A stretch of 64,000 bases of DNA, taken from the NCBI RefSeq assembly GCF_022539315.1, contig NC_066316.1, positions 55,553,994 to 55,617,993 on the forward strand, read 5' to 3'. A program made the position numbers and the translations under genes. The notes beneath the pieces are model-generated. The model worked only from the letters and a program-made list of their open reading frames with translations, did not search any database and had not been told where the DNA came from. This DNA comes from Serinus canaria (taxonomy: Eukaryota > Chordata > Aves > Passeriformes > Fringillidae). Positions 11,877 through 24,137 of this stretch are shown in pieces (within the stretch, counting starts at the first letter, position 1; each line of letters opens with the position of its first letter).

Positions 11877-12798
11877 GTAATGCTGATGTAATGGTAAATA
11901 CAAAGTTCTTCACCTGTGCTTTTCAGTCAAAGCCGTTCTGGACCCAGACATATTTGATTCAACATTTAAAAGAAAGTACTTTGAGGTGTATGTCATAGTT
12001 CTACTGCTCTTCTGTTCCATAGAACATACTCTCTCATTTGTGATAAAAGATGTAGCAGATAAAAGCTGGTGCAAGGAAATCTGAAAATGCTTTCTTAGAT
12101 GATTAATTCAGAAGCCCTGTGTGCACACAGGTGTATGAAAAAAGTGGTGTGCTTTACTGGGTTATGTGAATTGCCTCTGCACATTTTAGTGGATGCATTG
12201 CAACTTCAGATTTCTTGTCTGCGTCACTGCATATATAGAAGGGATCTTTTGGTACCTTACTAACATTCATATGCTACTTTTGGAATTAATTATCTAGTTG
12301 GCATGAAAGCTTTGTCTGTGGATCCCTGGCTAATGTGTGGACACTCATATTCTGGTATCTCACTAGTTGCTTGGCATGTGAAATGATACGGAGATGGTTT
12401 CTGAAAAAAAAAAAAAATTAATTTCTGCTTTGAGATACTTTCTTGTAAAGATTTAGGAAGACTGAGCCTTCTAATGGAATTGAAAAGTCTGTTTATGTGC
12501 ATTGGGTTGGGTTGCAGTTTGTCCAAAGAGTTTTGGGATCTATTTACTGTCCTTCATTAAACTTTTTTCTAAAGGCAAAACTCAGGCTGTATTAGAAATT
12601 GTGAGCATAGTGGCTAAAATAGGAGCTTCCTGATACCATGTCTGTCTGTAAAATTAAATTACGTTTTTCTGAAATTTTATAAAATTAAAATTTCAAATCT
12701 GGCATTCAGTATCTTCCTCTAACACATGGAAGAAAGCCTGCTCAGTTGGAAGCAAGAAGTGGTGATGACTGTTTCAGTCTTCTTTAACATCTTGCCAG
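11877..12798 (+). other. SYNE1: Intron w9-w10
   Basis: 922-nt GT-AG intron. A 13-A run near 12405 is the only simple-sequence element. No mobile element recognised. Confidence 0.8.
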
Positions 12799-12931
12799 GT
12801 ATCAGAGTGAATCAAATGAATTGACACAGTGGTTGCAGTCTGCAAAGGAGCGACTTGAGTTTTGGAGCCAGCAGTCTTTGACTGTTCCTCAGGAACTAGA
12901 AACAGTACGAGACCACCTGAACTCCTTTTTG
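12799..12931 (+). CDS. SYNE1: SYNE1 exon w10
   Basis: 133 nt, one base completing the split Arg codon and then phase 0 out. Acceptor cttgccag, donor TTG|gtaagt. Encodes YQSESNELTQWLQSAKERLE and VPQELETVRDHLNSFL, a canonical helix A with Trp followed by helix B. Confidence 0.96.
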
Positions 12932-13297
12932 GTAAGTTGTTCATGAACCTGGGACATTTATTTCTCTCTAATTACAATTAAACAGTTGATTAATTAAATG
13001 TTATACTTCTTACCCTTGATGAATACGTAGGTAAGATGTTCTTCAGCTGGTGTGTATGCACATTAAGCACTTCTTTGCTGTATGCAAGGATTGTAAATCT
13101 TGAGGATTCTGAAAACAGAAAATGGCTTTATGACTGAACACAATTTTTGTTCTAACTTACTCTGAAGTATAGCTGGTGAATACTCATAGAAAGTACATAT
13201 TTTAAAGGGAATGGAGGATATTCTTAGCTTTTTGGGGTTCTAAAACACTAAGTAAAAAGTACTTAATTATTTCCACAAAAAATGTTTCTGCTTACAG
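12932..13297 (+). other. SYNE1: Intron w10-w11
   Basis: 366-nt GT-AG intron. Nothing distinctive seen. Confidence 0.8.
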
Positions 13298-13480
13298 GAG
13301 TTTTCAAAAGAAGTGGATACTAAATCATCACAGAAATCTTCTGTCCTGAGTACTGGGAACCAACTCCTGAGGCTCAAGAAAGTAGATACAGCTGCATTAC
13401 GTGCAGGATTGTCCCACATTGAAACCCAGTGGACAGAGCTCCTCACACAAATCCCAGCAGTGCAAGAGAAGTTGCACCAG
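13298..13480 (+). CDS. SYNE1: SYNE1 exon w11
   Basis: 183 nt, phase 0/0, residues 520-580. Acceptor ctgcttacag, donor CAG|gtaaga. Encodes EFSKEVDTKSSQKSSVLSTG, then LRLKKVDTAALRAGL and the helix-C HIETQWTELLTQIP. Confidence 0.96.
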
Positions 13481-14302
13481 GTAAGAAAGCCAGCAATGAA
13501 CTTTGATATTCCAGAAAACTAAGACTTTACAGATGGCACTGACTAGTTGCTTCCTTTCTGAGTTTGTCCATGTGAGGAAAGATAAGAAAAAAGTTATTCC
13601 TGTTTTATTTTGTGAAAGCTGACACTTAGTTTCAAATCCTGCTTGTCTAATACCCATCAGTGTTAGTTTCAGATTTCCATAGTTACATTTGTTAAATTCG
13701 AACTAAAGAGCAGGTAGGGGTTTTTTTCAACACATTGGTATGCTTTCTGGAACAAGGGATTTCAAATCCTTGTTCCCTGTCAGGTTTGGGAAGTGGTTTT
13801 GCTCAAATTGAATAGGTTAGGTTCAAGTCTGTGAAATACAAAATAGATCTAAAAACATTATTGATTTTTGCTAGTATGTGTAGGCACAGGATGCTTTTGG
13901 TTGTGTAGTTTTGGGGTTTCAATGCTATAAGACTGAACTTAGATAATTATACTGGTTGAAAAGTTGCCTTAATATATAGTTGCTATCAGTGTGAGCTGTT
14001 GCTTTAGTTTATAACTTAGGTTGCTCTCAGAGTTAATAATAACTTTTTGATTTATGGGGAGAGAGGAAGGGTCACAAATCTCAACTGAATCTGGGATAGT
14101 AAAAAAGATAAAATGTTGTTCTGTAGTTCTCTGAATTGTCTTGTAATGCAAAATATATATGTCCACCTAAAAATGTCCTAGCACATATTCTTGAGTAATT
14201 AAATACAGGCAAGCAGTACTCTATCAAGTACTGTGTTAATGCAAAGCAAGGAATTCTTCCATTTTCTTTGTGACATGAGCTCTAAGTCTGTTACCTCAAC
14301 AG
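13481..14302 (+). other. SYNE1: Intron w11-w12
   Basis: 822-nt GT-AG intron. AT-rich, no recognised element. Confidence 0.8.
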
Positions 14303-14452
14303 CTCCAGATGGACAAAATTCCTTCTCGCCATGCCATCACTGAAGTTATGAGCTGGATTTCGCTGATGGAAAATGTGATTCAGCAGGATGAAGAAAATAT
14401 AAAAAATGTAGTAGGACAGAAAGCAATTCAAGGTTATGTCCAGAAGTACAAG
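14303..14452 (+). CDS. SYNE1: SYNE1 exon w12
   Basis: 150 nt, phase 0/0, residues 581-630. Acceptor acctcaacag, donor AAG|gtactg. Encodes LQMDKIPSRHAITEVMSWIS and LMENVIQQDEENIKNVVGQK, a helix A with Trp leading into helix B. Confidence 0.96.
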
Positions 14453-15938
14453 GTACTGAATGGCAATATTATTTATTTCCCTTTTGAATTATCTCAATTT
14501 TTATCACAATTAAATATATAGAAATATGTAAAATACAAGTGATTTAGGAGGGAAAAAAATCACCAACTTTGTAGAGTGGTTGGAATTCTATACAAGTTAG
14601 AACTGTGAAATATTTGATACTGTGGAAAAGAAGCCAAAATTATTTTTGGCTTACAAAAAACTCTGCTGCAAAAAAACTCTGCCGTTTACTTATGGCGGGA
14701 ATATAATTTTTAATATGATTACCTTAATTTCTAGGAAAATCCAAAGGAATATGCACATTATTAAATATATGCACCTTATTATATCTGCCACAGTGAATGC
14801 AGTACTCCAGGTAGGGTCTTGCAAGAGCAGAGCAAATTGAAGGGTCACCTCCCTCGAACTGCTGGCCACTTCTCTTTTGAAGCAGCCCACAATCCAGTTG
14901 GCCTTCTGGGCTGTGGCTTATGTCCAGCTTTTTATCCGTGAGAACTCCCAAATCCTTCTCTGCAGGGCTGCTCTCAATGAGTTCATCCCCCCAGCACCTT
15001 GCACTTGGACTTGTTGAACTCCATGAGGTTCTCATGGGCCTAGTTCTCAAGATTTCTGCACTGCTCAGCTTCATGTCCTCTGCAGACTTGCTGAGGATAC
15101 ATCTGATCTCACTGGGTCATTGATAAAGGTATTAAAGAGCACTGGTGCCAAAGTAGAGCCCTGAGGGACATCACTCATCACTGGTCTCCACCTGGACACA
15201 GAGCCATTGACCAAAGCCCTCTGGCTGCATCTGTCTAGCCAAATCCCTGTCCACAAAATAGTCCACCCACCAAACCCATGTTTCTCTAATTTGGAGATAA
15301 GGATGTCATTTGGGACTGTGTCAAAAGCCTTACAGAATTCTGGGTAGATGGCATCAGTCAGTCTTCTCTTGTTGACTGGTGCAGTCATTTCATAGGCCAC
15401 TGGATTGGTCAGGCACAATCTGCCCTTAGTAAAGCTGTTCTGGCTGTCTTGGATCATGTCCTTGGCTTGAATGTGCCTTAACATTGCTTCCATGAGCATC
15501 TGTTCCATGATCTTCCCAGACACAGAAGTGAGGCTAACCAGTCTGTAGTTCCCCAGGTCTTCCTTTCTTTCCCTTGTAAAGATAGGAGTGATGTTTCCCC
15601 TTTTCTAGTCGTTGACTATTTGCCTGACCACCATGACTTTTCAAATATGATGGACAGTGGCTTGACAACAGCATCAGTCAGCTCCCTCAGGGCCCTGGGA
15701 TGCATCTCATCAGGTCCCATAAACTTGTGCCTATCGAGCTTCATCAAGTGGTGCTGAACCTGCTCTTTCCTTACAGTGGGAGGGACTTGTTTTCTAATTC
15801 CTGGCCAATTGCTAAAAAACCCTTCTAGCTGAATTGTGATAAAGATGTAGCTGTTGAGCATTTTTCCTCTGTTTTGCAGGAAGGTGAGAAATTGGGGTAT
15901 TTATGAGCCGCTTTGTTTGTTCCATTTTTTTTCCCTAG
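14453..15938 (+). other. SYNE1: Intron w12-w13, mostly CR1
   Basis: 1486-nt GT-AG intron. About two thirds (14789-15800) is a CR1 element inserted antisense to SYNE1. Confidence 0.85.
14789..15800 (-). mobile_element. CR1 LINE fragment with reverse-transcriptase coding remnants, minus orientation
   Basis: Antisense to SYNE1. Minus-strand translation gives recognisable CR1 reverse-transcriptase segments: [23 protein letters not shown]-like '[15 protein letters not shown]', [20 protein letters not shown] and [19 protein letters not shown]. These correspond to the palm and thumb of the enzyme, spread over three minus-strand open stretches (15861-15616, 15523-15071, 15074-14724) broken by frameshifts and stops. 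Neither the 3' end (GGTTGGACTAGATGACC-type) nor the 5' end is present, so it is truncated at both ends and inactive. It is less diverged than the 9-10 kb copy. Confidence 0.92.
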
Positions 15939-16115
15939 GGCTTCAAGATAGATTTAAATTGCAAACAGTTGACTGTCGACTTTGTGAACCAGTCAGTGCT
16001 CCAAATCAGCAGCCAGGATGTTGAAAGTAAACGCAGTGACAAAACTGATTTTGCAGAACAGCTCGGAGCAATGAACAGACGTTGGCAGATCCTGCAAGGG
16101 CTGATAACAGAAAAG
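15939..16115 (+). CDS. SYNE1: SYNE1 exon w13
   Basis: 177 nt, phase 0/0, residues 631-689. Acceptor tttttccctag, donor AAG|gtaaag. Encodes GFKIDLNCKQLTVDFVNQSV and EQLGAMNRRWQILQGLITEK, helix B and helix C with its Trp. Confidence 0.96.
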
Positions 16116-16718
16116 GTAAAGAAAACAACCTAGCTGCTCTGGAGTGAACTTTCAAAATGAGTAGTGCAATAAGATAATAATGGTTGGAAGCCTCTGCAGG
16201 TCATCTGGGTGAATCTCCTGCTCAAACAGAGCTAACTTTACAGTTAGCTCAGAAGGGATTTGGTTATCAGAATCTTGAAAATTTCTAAGGATAGATTCCA
16301 CTAACTCTTCTGAGTAGCTGATTCATGCTTAACCACTCTGGTGGGGGACAATTTTTTGTCTTGTTCTCAAATAAGGATTTCCCATGTTGCAACTTGTGAC
16401 TGTTGCATCTTCTCCTTTTATTCAATATCTCCTGGAATAGTCTGCCTTCACTTTCCTCATGCCTCCCTATAAGGAGTGGACAGCACAGTGAGATGATTCC
16501 TTTGCCCTCTTTTCCCCTAGCTGAATGAATCCAGAGCTATTACTAATTCTATAAAAAATACTAGTTATATATAAATTCCAATCTATATACTGTTTTTAAA
16601 TTCTGAAAGCACTGAATTCCAAGAAGGCACTATTTTGCATTGGTCTTCAATAATTTATATAATTGACCCAACAATGAGATAATTGTATGAGAAAGTATAT
16701 ACTCCTTTTTCTTTGCAG
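16116..16718 (+). other. SYNE1: Intron w13-w14 with a CR1 3' fragment
   Basis: 603-nt GT-AG intron. More than half is CR1 3' region (16182-16545). Confidence 0.85.
16182..16545 (-). mobile_element. CR1 LINE 3'-end fragment, minus orientation
   Basis: Reads ggttggaagcctctgcaggt and catctgg, then cctgctcaaacagagct and 'taaggatagattccactaac', the reverse complement of the CR1 3' untranslated region. It lies close to the antisense CR1 in the preceding intron but is separated from it by exon w13, so it is likely an independent insertion. Confidence 0.8.
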
Positions 16719-16874
16719 ATTCAGCTCTTGGAAGGTCTGCAGGAATCCTGGACAGAATATGAAAATAATGTGCAGTGCCTGAAAACTTGGTTTGAAACCC
16801 AAGAGAAGAAGCTGAAACAGCAACAAAAAATTGGAGACCAGGCTTCAGTGCAGAATGCTTTGAAAGACTGTCAG
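16719..16874 (+). CDS. SYNE1: SYNE1 exon w14
   Basis: 156 nt, phase 0/0, residues 690-741. Acceptor ttctttgcag, donor CAG|gtaata. Encodes IQLLEGLQESWTEYENNVQC and LKTWFETQEKKLKQQQK, a textbook helix A with two Trp residues. Confidence 0.96.
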
Positions 16875-19466
16875 GTAATATCCACATATAAATAATAATG
16901 TTCTCTTTCCAAGAGTTTGAAACCACACTTGATAAATCCATGTGAAATCTTCATATTGGTGAAGTCAGTGACTCAACTCTTCCTGACTTCAGTAAAGGAG
17001 AGATTTCATTCCTAAGGTGCCAGCAATAAAAGAGGAGGAAGGAAATGTAATGTCTCAAAGTTGCTTAAGACCAACTAAAGTCATCATTATTTTTACACTG
17101 GACATTTCAAAGCATGCCAGGCATACTGAGCTAGAGGACTGTGAAAGGAATATGTTGTCATATCTGTTTAGCCAGTCTTACGGGTTTTTTCTGCCTTTTC
17201 ACTATCTTTCCTCCACACTCCACTTTTTTCCATTCTTTTTCCATTCATATGTTCCACCTGACTATTCAGAGAAAAATCCTAGAACCCAAGGAAGTTTTAT
17301 GCTTTCATTCAGAAAGTTGAGAATTGTTTTTTGGTGTGTTTTTTCAAATATTTAACTATCCAGAAAAGGAAAGAGAGTCATGATTATGATGTGCAAAGAT
17401 GAGATGAGACAAAATGTGGCTATACATAATGCACATAAGTTCAAAACCACCACAATTTTTCACATGGAATTCATACAAGGATGGCACAGCTGTGTCACTG
17501 CTGTATAGGGTATCACAGGGGATCACAGTTGTCTCTGAACATCTTACTCAGAGCAGCACATATTTAAATAGTAAGAAGCTTACCTCTTGAGCTGTCAGGC
17601 CAGAGTTAAAGCTTAAAGGTGTATAGGCAGAACAGATACTTCTGAACTTATAGACAAGGCCTCCACCCAGTATCAGGGATGACATAATTTTTTGTTCAAA
17701 ATAATGTTGTCCTACTCGATACCATATAATAAATTTCACACCGAAAAAATTAAAAAACAAATTAAAACTCTGTCAGGCCAACTGAATGTGCAAAATCTTG
17801 GTGTTCTCATCCCCATAAAAGGGATTGAGGAAGTGTGTTTATGTTTATGTGTCTCTCCTGCATTAATTTAATTAGTGGGACAAATATAATCTAGCATTCA
17901 TCTCTTCACAAAGAGAACAGCTGTAAATTCAAATGAAATGTATAAAAGAATTTGGTATATATTCACCAATATATTAAACTCATCTTTATAAGGCAAATAG
18001 GGTGGTTAGGCAAGATATGTTAGAGGTCAATTTTTTTTCTGAAATTGCTGACCTGAGTTTTCAATCTGTCTGAAGTGCTTAGTTTTAATTCAGGCATCTT
18101 TATGGTTTCAGCACAATAAACCCATACAACTGAAGCAAGGGTAATTTAACATACCCTGACATAATCAGCAGTCTGTGCTTGGCTGGAGTTCAAAGCTGAA
18201 TCTGATTTATCACCTTTTTGGTTCCTTTTGGTCAGGGAAGTTAGCAAATACACTTGGGGAGTTAGTTATGAATGGCAAGACTTTGATCAGCAGAGAAACA
18301 AATTGTTTAAGAAATAACTGTGTCAGACACTCCCAGATATCCGGTTCAACTAGCACAAAAGCTGCAGTTTATTTATTAACCAGTGCTAGTTGCTGCTTAG
18401 CATCATATTAGTAAGTGAAGTTAAGCATTTTTTTCTGTCAAAATAATGCATCTTTAATTCAGTTACAAGTTTTAAATGATGAGTAAAAAAGCCCTTTTCC
18501 AAGAGAGCCAGAAATATTTGCTGATCTTGGTGTTTGAAACTTTTGCCTATTCTGAATTTTGGAGTAACCTTGTATAAAGTTAAATTACTTTTTTCAGTGC
18601 AAAAATCCACTTTTTGGAAAGTCAGATTTATTATGTTTAACTTTGAGGTGTTTGTGTTGTTGTCAGCTGGTTAAAAAATTATATATTACTCTGGGAGTGC
18701 TCCAGAACAAGGTCATGGCTAGATGTTTGAGGAAAGGTGAAATTATACAGGAGAATAAAGGCTGAGAATAAATAGTTCCACAAAAATGCTCTCACAAATA
18801 TGTATATAGACAAAAGTGTTTTGTATTTGTGCAGGGATAAATTCTGTTTACTCCAAAAGCTTTCCCAACTATCTACAATGTAAAGTCTCTTATGGCAATG
18901 GTTCAGTTGTGTGTTGGGATTCACAGGGAGTGAAATTTATTGAAAGACGTGGGGTTTCAGTTTGACCAGAGTTCTGTTGTATTCTTTTCTTTCTCTGTTG
19001 ATCTGTTTCTCTCAGTCAGGGGAGGCTTGCAGAAAATGACAAAATAACCTGAGGTCACATGGTGTACTAGTAAATGTAGGGGTAACACAAGGTTGCTGTC
19101 ACCTCACAGTCTGCTTTCTGTATTATACTGACAGGTGAACACAAATCTGTGCTGGCCTGAAGCCTGCAAGCCTTACTGCCCCACTCTGCTCACACTCAGT
19201 GTCTGTGCTGCCTGGAGCCCCAGAGCTTCCCATAGGAGTCAGAGCACTGCAGGACTTTCATTGATCTGCCTGCACCATGCTATGAAATTATAGGTAGTTT
19301 CCCAGCTAGAAATGGCTGTTTTTAAGGAGTTTTCTATTCTTACAAGAGAGCAGAAAGTTATACAGAAGTTTTATGTAGAGGATGTGCTTCCATTCAAATC
19401 AACAACAAACTGCCAGACTTTAAACAAGCAAAAATACTCAGGTATCATTTTTTTTTATTTTTTTAG
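16875..19466 (+). other. SYNE1: Intron w14-w15
   Basis: 2592-nt GT-AG intron. AT-rich. Short open frames on both strands have no splice or homology support. No mobile element recognised. Confidence 0.75.
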
Positions 19467-19622
19467 GAATTAGAAGAATCAATAAGAACAAAGGAAAAAG
19501 AAGTAGAAAATGTAGAACAGAGCGGTCTTTCTTTGGTACAAAACAAGAAAGAAGAAGTCTCTTCTGCTGTTATGAATACACTGCAAGAAATTAACCAGTC
19601 CTGGGCTAATTTGGATCACATG
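19467..19622 (+). CDS. SYNE1: SYNE1 exon w15
   Basis: 156 nt, phase 0/0, residues 742-793. Acceptor tttatttttttag, donor ATG|gtaaaa. Encodes ELEESIRTKEKEVENVEQSG, KKEEVSSAVMNTLQEI and the helix-C motif NQSWANLDHM. Confidence 0.95.
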
Positions 19623-20360
19623 GTAAAAGAATCCATAAGGGGAAAATTACATGTCTAGCAATAAGGCATGGAGGAGAAGGAGAATTAACAGTTGCAGCTA
19701 GTGGATTTCTTCTGTGTTGTAGGGGAAGAGATTCTGAATCATGTCCCTCTTTCCATCTCTCTAGCTATCAATCCCCAAGTTTGTCTGTACACATACCACA
19801 TAAAATGGGTATAATATTTCTTGTTTCAATAATGATTTTAGCCATTGTAAGTGAGGCTTTTTAGATGCTTCCTGATATTTAGTGTAAAGGTACCAAATTA
19901 CCGAATTGTTTTCAAGCCCACAGGTCTCACAGAATAAGGAAGAGAGCAGCATTAATTTTCAGCATTCAAAGTTTGATTGACATCTGTCTGCCTTCTCAGA
20001 AGGAATGCAGTGTGTTAGTGCTAGCCTCTCTGCTGATTTCCATAGCCTGATTTCCCTGCCTTAAGGATATGGGTAGCTTCAAGAAATTTCTCTTGATCCT
20101 GCTTTGGACCAAAGTAAAATGAATTTTGACATCTTTACAGTCCCTTCCATCCAACCTTTATAAAACGAAGTAGAACTTTATGCTGTTCCCAGTGTAAGCC
20201 CAGCTGATGGTTGTGCAAAGTCTTCATTATCCAATAGGTTTAGATTAGGCATTTAGGGCAAGAAGCATGTGAGATCCAAAGGAAGAAAATAATTTAAACA
20301 AATCCCAAATAGCTTGAATGCTTTTAATTTACTTTTGTGTTTATTCCTCCCTCCTCCCAG
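19623..20360 (+). other. SYNE1: Intron w15-w16
   Basis: 738-nt GT-AG intron with nothing distinctive. Confidence 0.8.
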
Positions 20361-20531
20361 GTTAGCCAGCTGAAGATATTGTTGCAATCCGTTCTTGATC
20401 AGTGGAGCATTTACAAAGTGGCGTATGAAGAACTGAACAGTTACCTGACAGAAGCCAGATACTCTTTGTCCCGCTTTTATCTTCTTACTGGTTCTCTAGA
20501 TGCTGTGAAAGTCCAAGTTGATAAACTTCAG
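20361..20531 (+). CDS. SYNE1: SYNE1 exon w16
   Basis: 171 nt, phase 0/0, residues 794-850. Acceptor ccctcctcccag, donor CAG|gtgaaa. Encodes VSQLKILLQSVLDQWSIYKV, then EARYSLSRFYLLTGSLDAVK, helix A and start of helix B. Confidence 0.96.
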
Positions 20532-21147
20532 GTGAAAAGAGTTAATTTTCTCTGAAATTGCATGGATGCAGATAACTGCAGATAGCTGCAGATAGCTGCA
20601 GAAAACTGGCTTATAAAAAGTGGAAGACATACTGGTGCATTAAAATCACATGACATTAAGAGAACACGCTATAAACCAGCCACTGAATGTTTCCTTTTGC
20701 AGAAAAATTAATTTGGGATAGTTGTTTTCTTTTCAGATTTTTGATATTCTTTGTAATTTTGAGCCATATCATCAAATTGTTACAAGTTTTTAAATCATGC
20801 TAATGGCCATAAAAACTAAAATTTCTCATGCTACTTCATCAGACTTCAGAGCTACCTGTGTATGTTGAGATGAAATTTTTAGCTCTCCACCAACCTTGCA
20901 GTAGATTGATGATCAAAGAATATAATGTTCCAGGAGCTGAGACACTCACATGATGAAGTAATTTTTCATTGTAAAAAAAAGCATATTAGGGCATATTTAT
21001 ATTAAACAACTTGTTTATATGTAACACATGAAATCAACTTTTGTTCATAATCTAATGCAATTGATGCATACTATTTTGAAATACTTCAACTTCATGGAAT
21101 TTTATTAACTCATGTTTTTGTTTTGTTTTATTGTTATTCTACTTTAG
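20532..21147 (+). other. SYNE1: Intron w16-w17
   Basis: 616-nt GT-AG intron. A three-copy 10-mer repeat lies 39 nt after the donor; otherwise AT-rich. Confidence 0.8.
20571..20600 (+). repeat. 10-bp tandem repeat, three copies
   Basis: Units gataactgca, gatagctgca, gatagctgca, with partial units on either side. It creates repeated ctgcag and agct palindromes just inside the intron. Confidence 0.9.
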
Positions 21148-21281
21148 AGCCTACAAGATGAATTGGAAAAACAAGAGAATAGCTTACAGAAATTTGGTTC
21201 TGTGACCAATGAGTTGTTGAAAGAATGTCACCCACCAGTGACTGAAACACTTACCAGCACTTTGAAAGAAGTGAATATGAG
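21148..21281 (+). CDS. SYNE1: SYNE1 exon w17
   Basis: 134 nt, phase 0 in and 2 out, residues 851 to part of 895. Acceptor tactttag, donor GAG|gtagaa (within the split Arg codon). Encodes SLQDELEKQENSLQKFGSVT and LLKECHPPVTETLTSTLKEV. Confidence 0.96.
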
Positions 21282-22693
21282 GTAGAAAATGTCTTTGTGT
21301 TAAACTTTAATTTCAGTAGCAAATCTGTATTTATCCATTATCCAGTTTTCCATTATCCCTCTTTATCTTGTATTTTATTATTTTAAGTTCCTGAGGTCAC
21401 AAGGGGTTTATTGGGACAGGCAGGATTATTCCTTTTGCCAAGGACTGAAGTAAAACTCTCATTTACTGGTCATAATAAATGAAATACCTTCTCCAGTGAG
21501 CATTTGAGCATGCATGTCAGTAGTTTTACTTTGTGCTTGACTGCCAACCAAGATTCATAAATACCATGCTGGAAAATAATACTGCACTTGAAATTGGAGA
21601 ACTTCATCTGAAAATTTTGTTTGCAGTGTTTCAACAGTTTGCAACAGCTTCCTCAAATTTTAGGTTGCTATTTCTAGTTGTGGGAAGGGCATCATAGACA
21701 GGAAGATCTAAGTCCCTTACCAGTACATTGGCAAACAGCTTCCCCAGCTTTGAATTCAGGCAAGAACTAGTAAAAGGGTTTACTCAGGTATAGGAAGGGA
21801 GGATCCAGAAGAAAAAAGATAGTTTGGTGGAAAGCTTGGAATTTTTTTGAAAGCAGAATCACGCCAAATTTATTTTAATCTGTGTTCAGTCCTGTCCTAG
21901 AAACTGGAAGTGGGAGGAGGAATTATTTAGATACCATAGAATTTAGCAGTTTCAGTGGTGGCTGGCAGAATTTTTGTTCCAAAACTTTGCTTTTCATCAT
22001 ACAATAATAATTTAAAAATACTGTGATTTTCTTTGGTAAGGAAGCAATTAGGCAGTTTTGTAACTACAAGCACATTTGAGAAAGCATGTGTTCCTGGTTG
22101 CTATTAGAGAAAAAAAATCACTGGGAAATTATTATAGGAAAGAATTCAAAGGGAGTTTAGATATTTAACTGGATAATAGAAATGTAAAGATTTTTAATAT
22201 GTCTGGGAGTATTTTACAAGTGAGTTACACTGAGCTTTATGACCAAATACTGCATCAGAGTTTGGGAGAAAATGGCAGGAGAGGAATGGGTGTCTTGTTT
22301 ACAGCTGTTCTGGTCCTCTTAGGCCCTTACAGGAATCTGCTATTGGCAGTGCATGGGTGGTCATGGATGCTTTGTGAAGCTGAGGCTACTAAGTGGAAAT
22401 AGCAGGAGGTTCACTACAAAAAGTGTGCTGCAGCTCTGACCACCAGCATTGATAAACAGCATCCAAGATGTAGCACGCATCACACACATTGTGACAACTC
22501 AGAACAGCCTGGTTTGGTTTTGAAACAGAAATTCCTTGGCTTGGTGTTATTTTCACCAAATGTCTGGATCTTGATTATTAGTATTTTTTTTTAAAGTCGG
22601 GAGACCATGGGAAATAGCAGAGAGAAAGAGGGACACAGGTTGTTGTTGTTGTGGATTCCCAGGCTTGGGTCGCTCACGCAGTCTCCTCCCCAG
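21282..22693 (+). other. SYNE1: Intron w17-w18
   Basis: 1412-nt GT-AG intron. No recognised element. The last about 90 nt before the acceptor are GC-richer than the rest. Confidence 0.8.
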
Positions 22694-22898
22694 GTGGAAC
22701 AACCTCCTGCAGGAGGTTGCAGAGCGGCTGCGTGCCAGCAGGGCCCTGCTCCAGCTGTGGCAGAGGTACAGGGACTGCTACCAGCAGTGCTCTTCCATGG
22801 TCCGCCAGCGAGAAGAGCAGACCAATGAACTCCTGAAGACTGCAACCAGCAAAGACATCGCTGATGAGGAAGTTACTTCTTGGATTCAGGACTGCAAT
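22694..22898 (+). CDS. SYNE1: SYNE1 exon w18
   Basis: 205 nt, one base completing Arg, then phase 0 out. Acceptor cctccccag, donor AAT|gtatgt. Encodes RWNNLLQEVAERLRASRALL, QLWQRYRDCYQQCSSM and DEEVTSWIQDCN. It spans the end of one repeat (Trp of helix C) and helix A of the next. The exon is notably GC-rich, so frames on both strands are open here. Confidence 0.96.
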
Positions 22899-24137
22899 GT
22901 ATGTTCAGTTAAGCTTTGCAGCTTTTCTCAGCTCTGTGAGCTAAAAAAAAAAATCTCAAGAGTCTCTCCATTGCTAAACTCTGTAGTTGGTGTTTTGGAA
23001 TCTTGTGTACTGCATATTTCATTTTACTGATTCATTTTACTACTCCTAGGCATAGGAGACCACTGTATGTCTGCTAACAAATGTCATGAGTGTCTCTAAA
23101 TTTTGATCCCTCCATTAGTGGTTGTTGTTTCAGAAGCTTGTATCTAAAGTCTTCTGTCTGGAAAAGGTGGATAAATTGCATCATTTGATTCAGTCTTAAG
23201 TTCCTGCTTAATGAAGGTATTCATACTTGGGAAAGTATCTCTACCAAGTCTTTGGAGTTCCTTATAATAGAAAAAAACCTCAAAATCCTTTGACTGTATT
23301 CCCACCAATCAAGACTGTACACATTTTCAGAAAGATGGAGATGTCTTTATTCTTCCTTATGGAAGGACACCATTCTCTCTGAAACCTTGAGATTCTTCCT
23401 TTTTCAAGATTGTATCTCAAGGCAGCAGAATAATTTATCTCTTCTCTGTGCTTACATTTTGGTTCTTTTGAGCTTAAGTTAATGTTAAGTATTATTGACC
23501 AAAAAAAATATATTAATTGTCTCAATGTAAGCAAAACAATTGCAGTGAGGAAAAAAAAAGAGAAAGAGTTAGTGTTTAAAAAATAATCATGTTCAAGATC
23601 TTTTGGAGCATTTTCTGCCAAGATCAGGTGCCATGGACTGGCAATTCAAATTGTTTGGTTCAAATAATTTATTTCCTGGTGTCCCATTCTATAACAATTA
23701 TGTTAGGTCATCTACAAAAGTTATTTTTTCAGCCCTCCTGGTAAATCAGAGCAGGAGGAAAAGGGAGGCCTACACCTGAATCAAATTCACAGAAAGGGCT
23801 GTCACTGCTTAGGACCATCATGTCAGTAAATTCAAAAGGTTTCTTTCAACAGCTATTGCCTCATCAGCAACTCAAGCTTTCTCAAAGGTAGTTGAGCACT
23901 GTCTTTTTTCTGTTCCTATCTGTACAGGTTCTTGACATATCTTTTTTTTATTCTTCAAATCATACAGAATGTAACTGTAAGTTAAGAAAAGTTTGATATT
24001 GAAGTGCCGTAGTAGATTAAAGTTTTCCTTACAGTGCCTGAGTTCAGTCATTTCATTCTTCCTTTAAATCAAGGGATGATGATACCACCAGAGGATCAGC
24101 TTAACTATTCATGTCCTTATTCAATGTGTTGCAACAG
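22899..24137 (+). other. SYNE1: Intron w18-w19
   Basis: 1239-nt GT-AG intron. AT-rich, no mobile element recognised. Confidence 0.8.

Noticed and set aside
14724..15861. Three minus-strand open frames as cellular genes
   Set aside because: They are pieces of CR1 reverse transcriptase, broken by frameshifts and truncated at both ends.
22591..22845. Minus-strand frame opposite exon w18
   Set aside because: Shadow of the GC-rich coding exon; no independent support.
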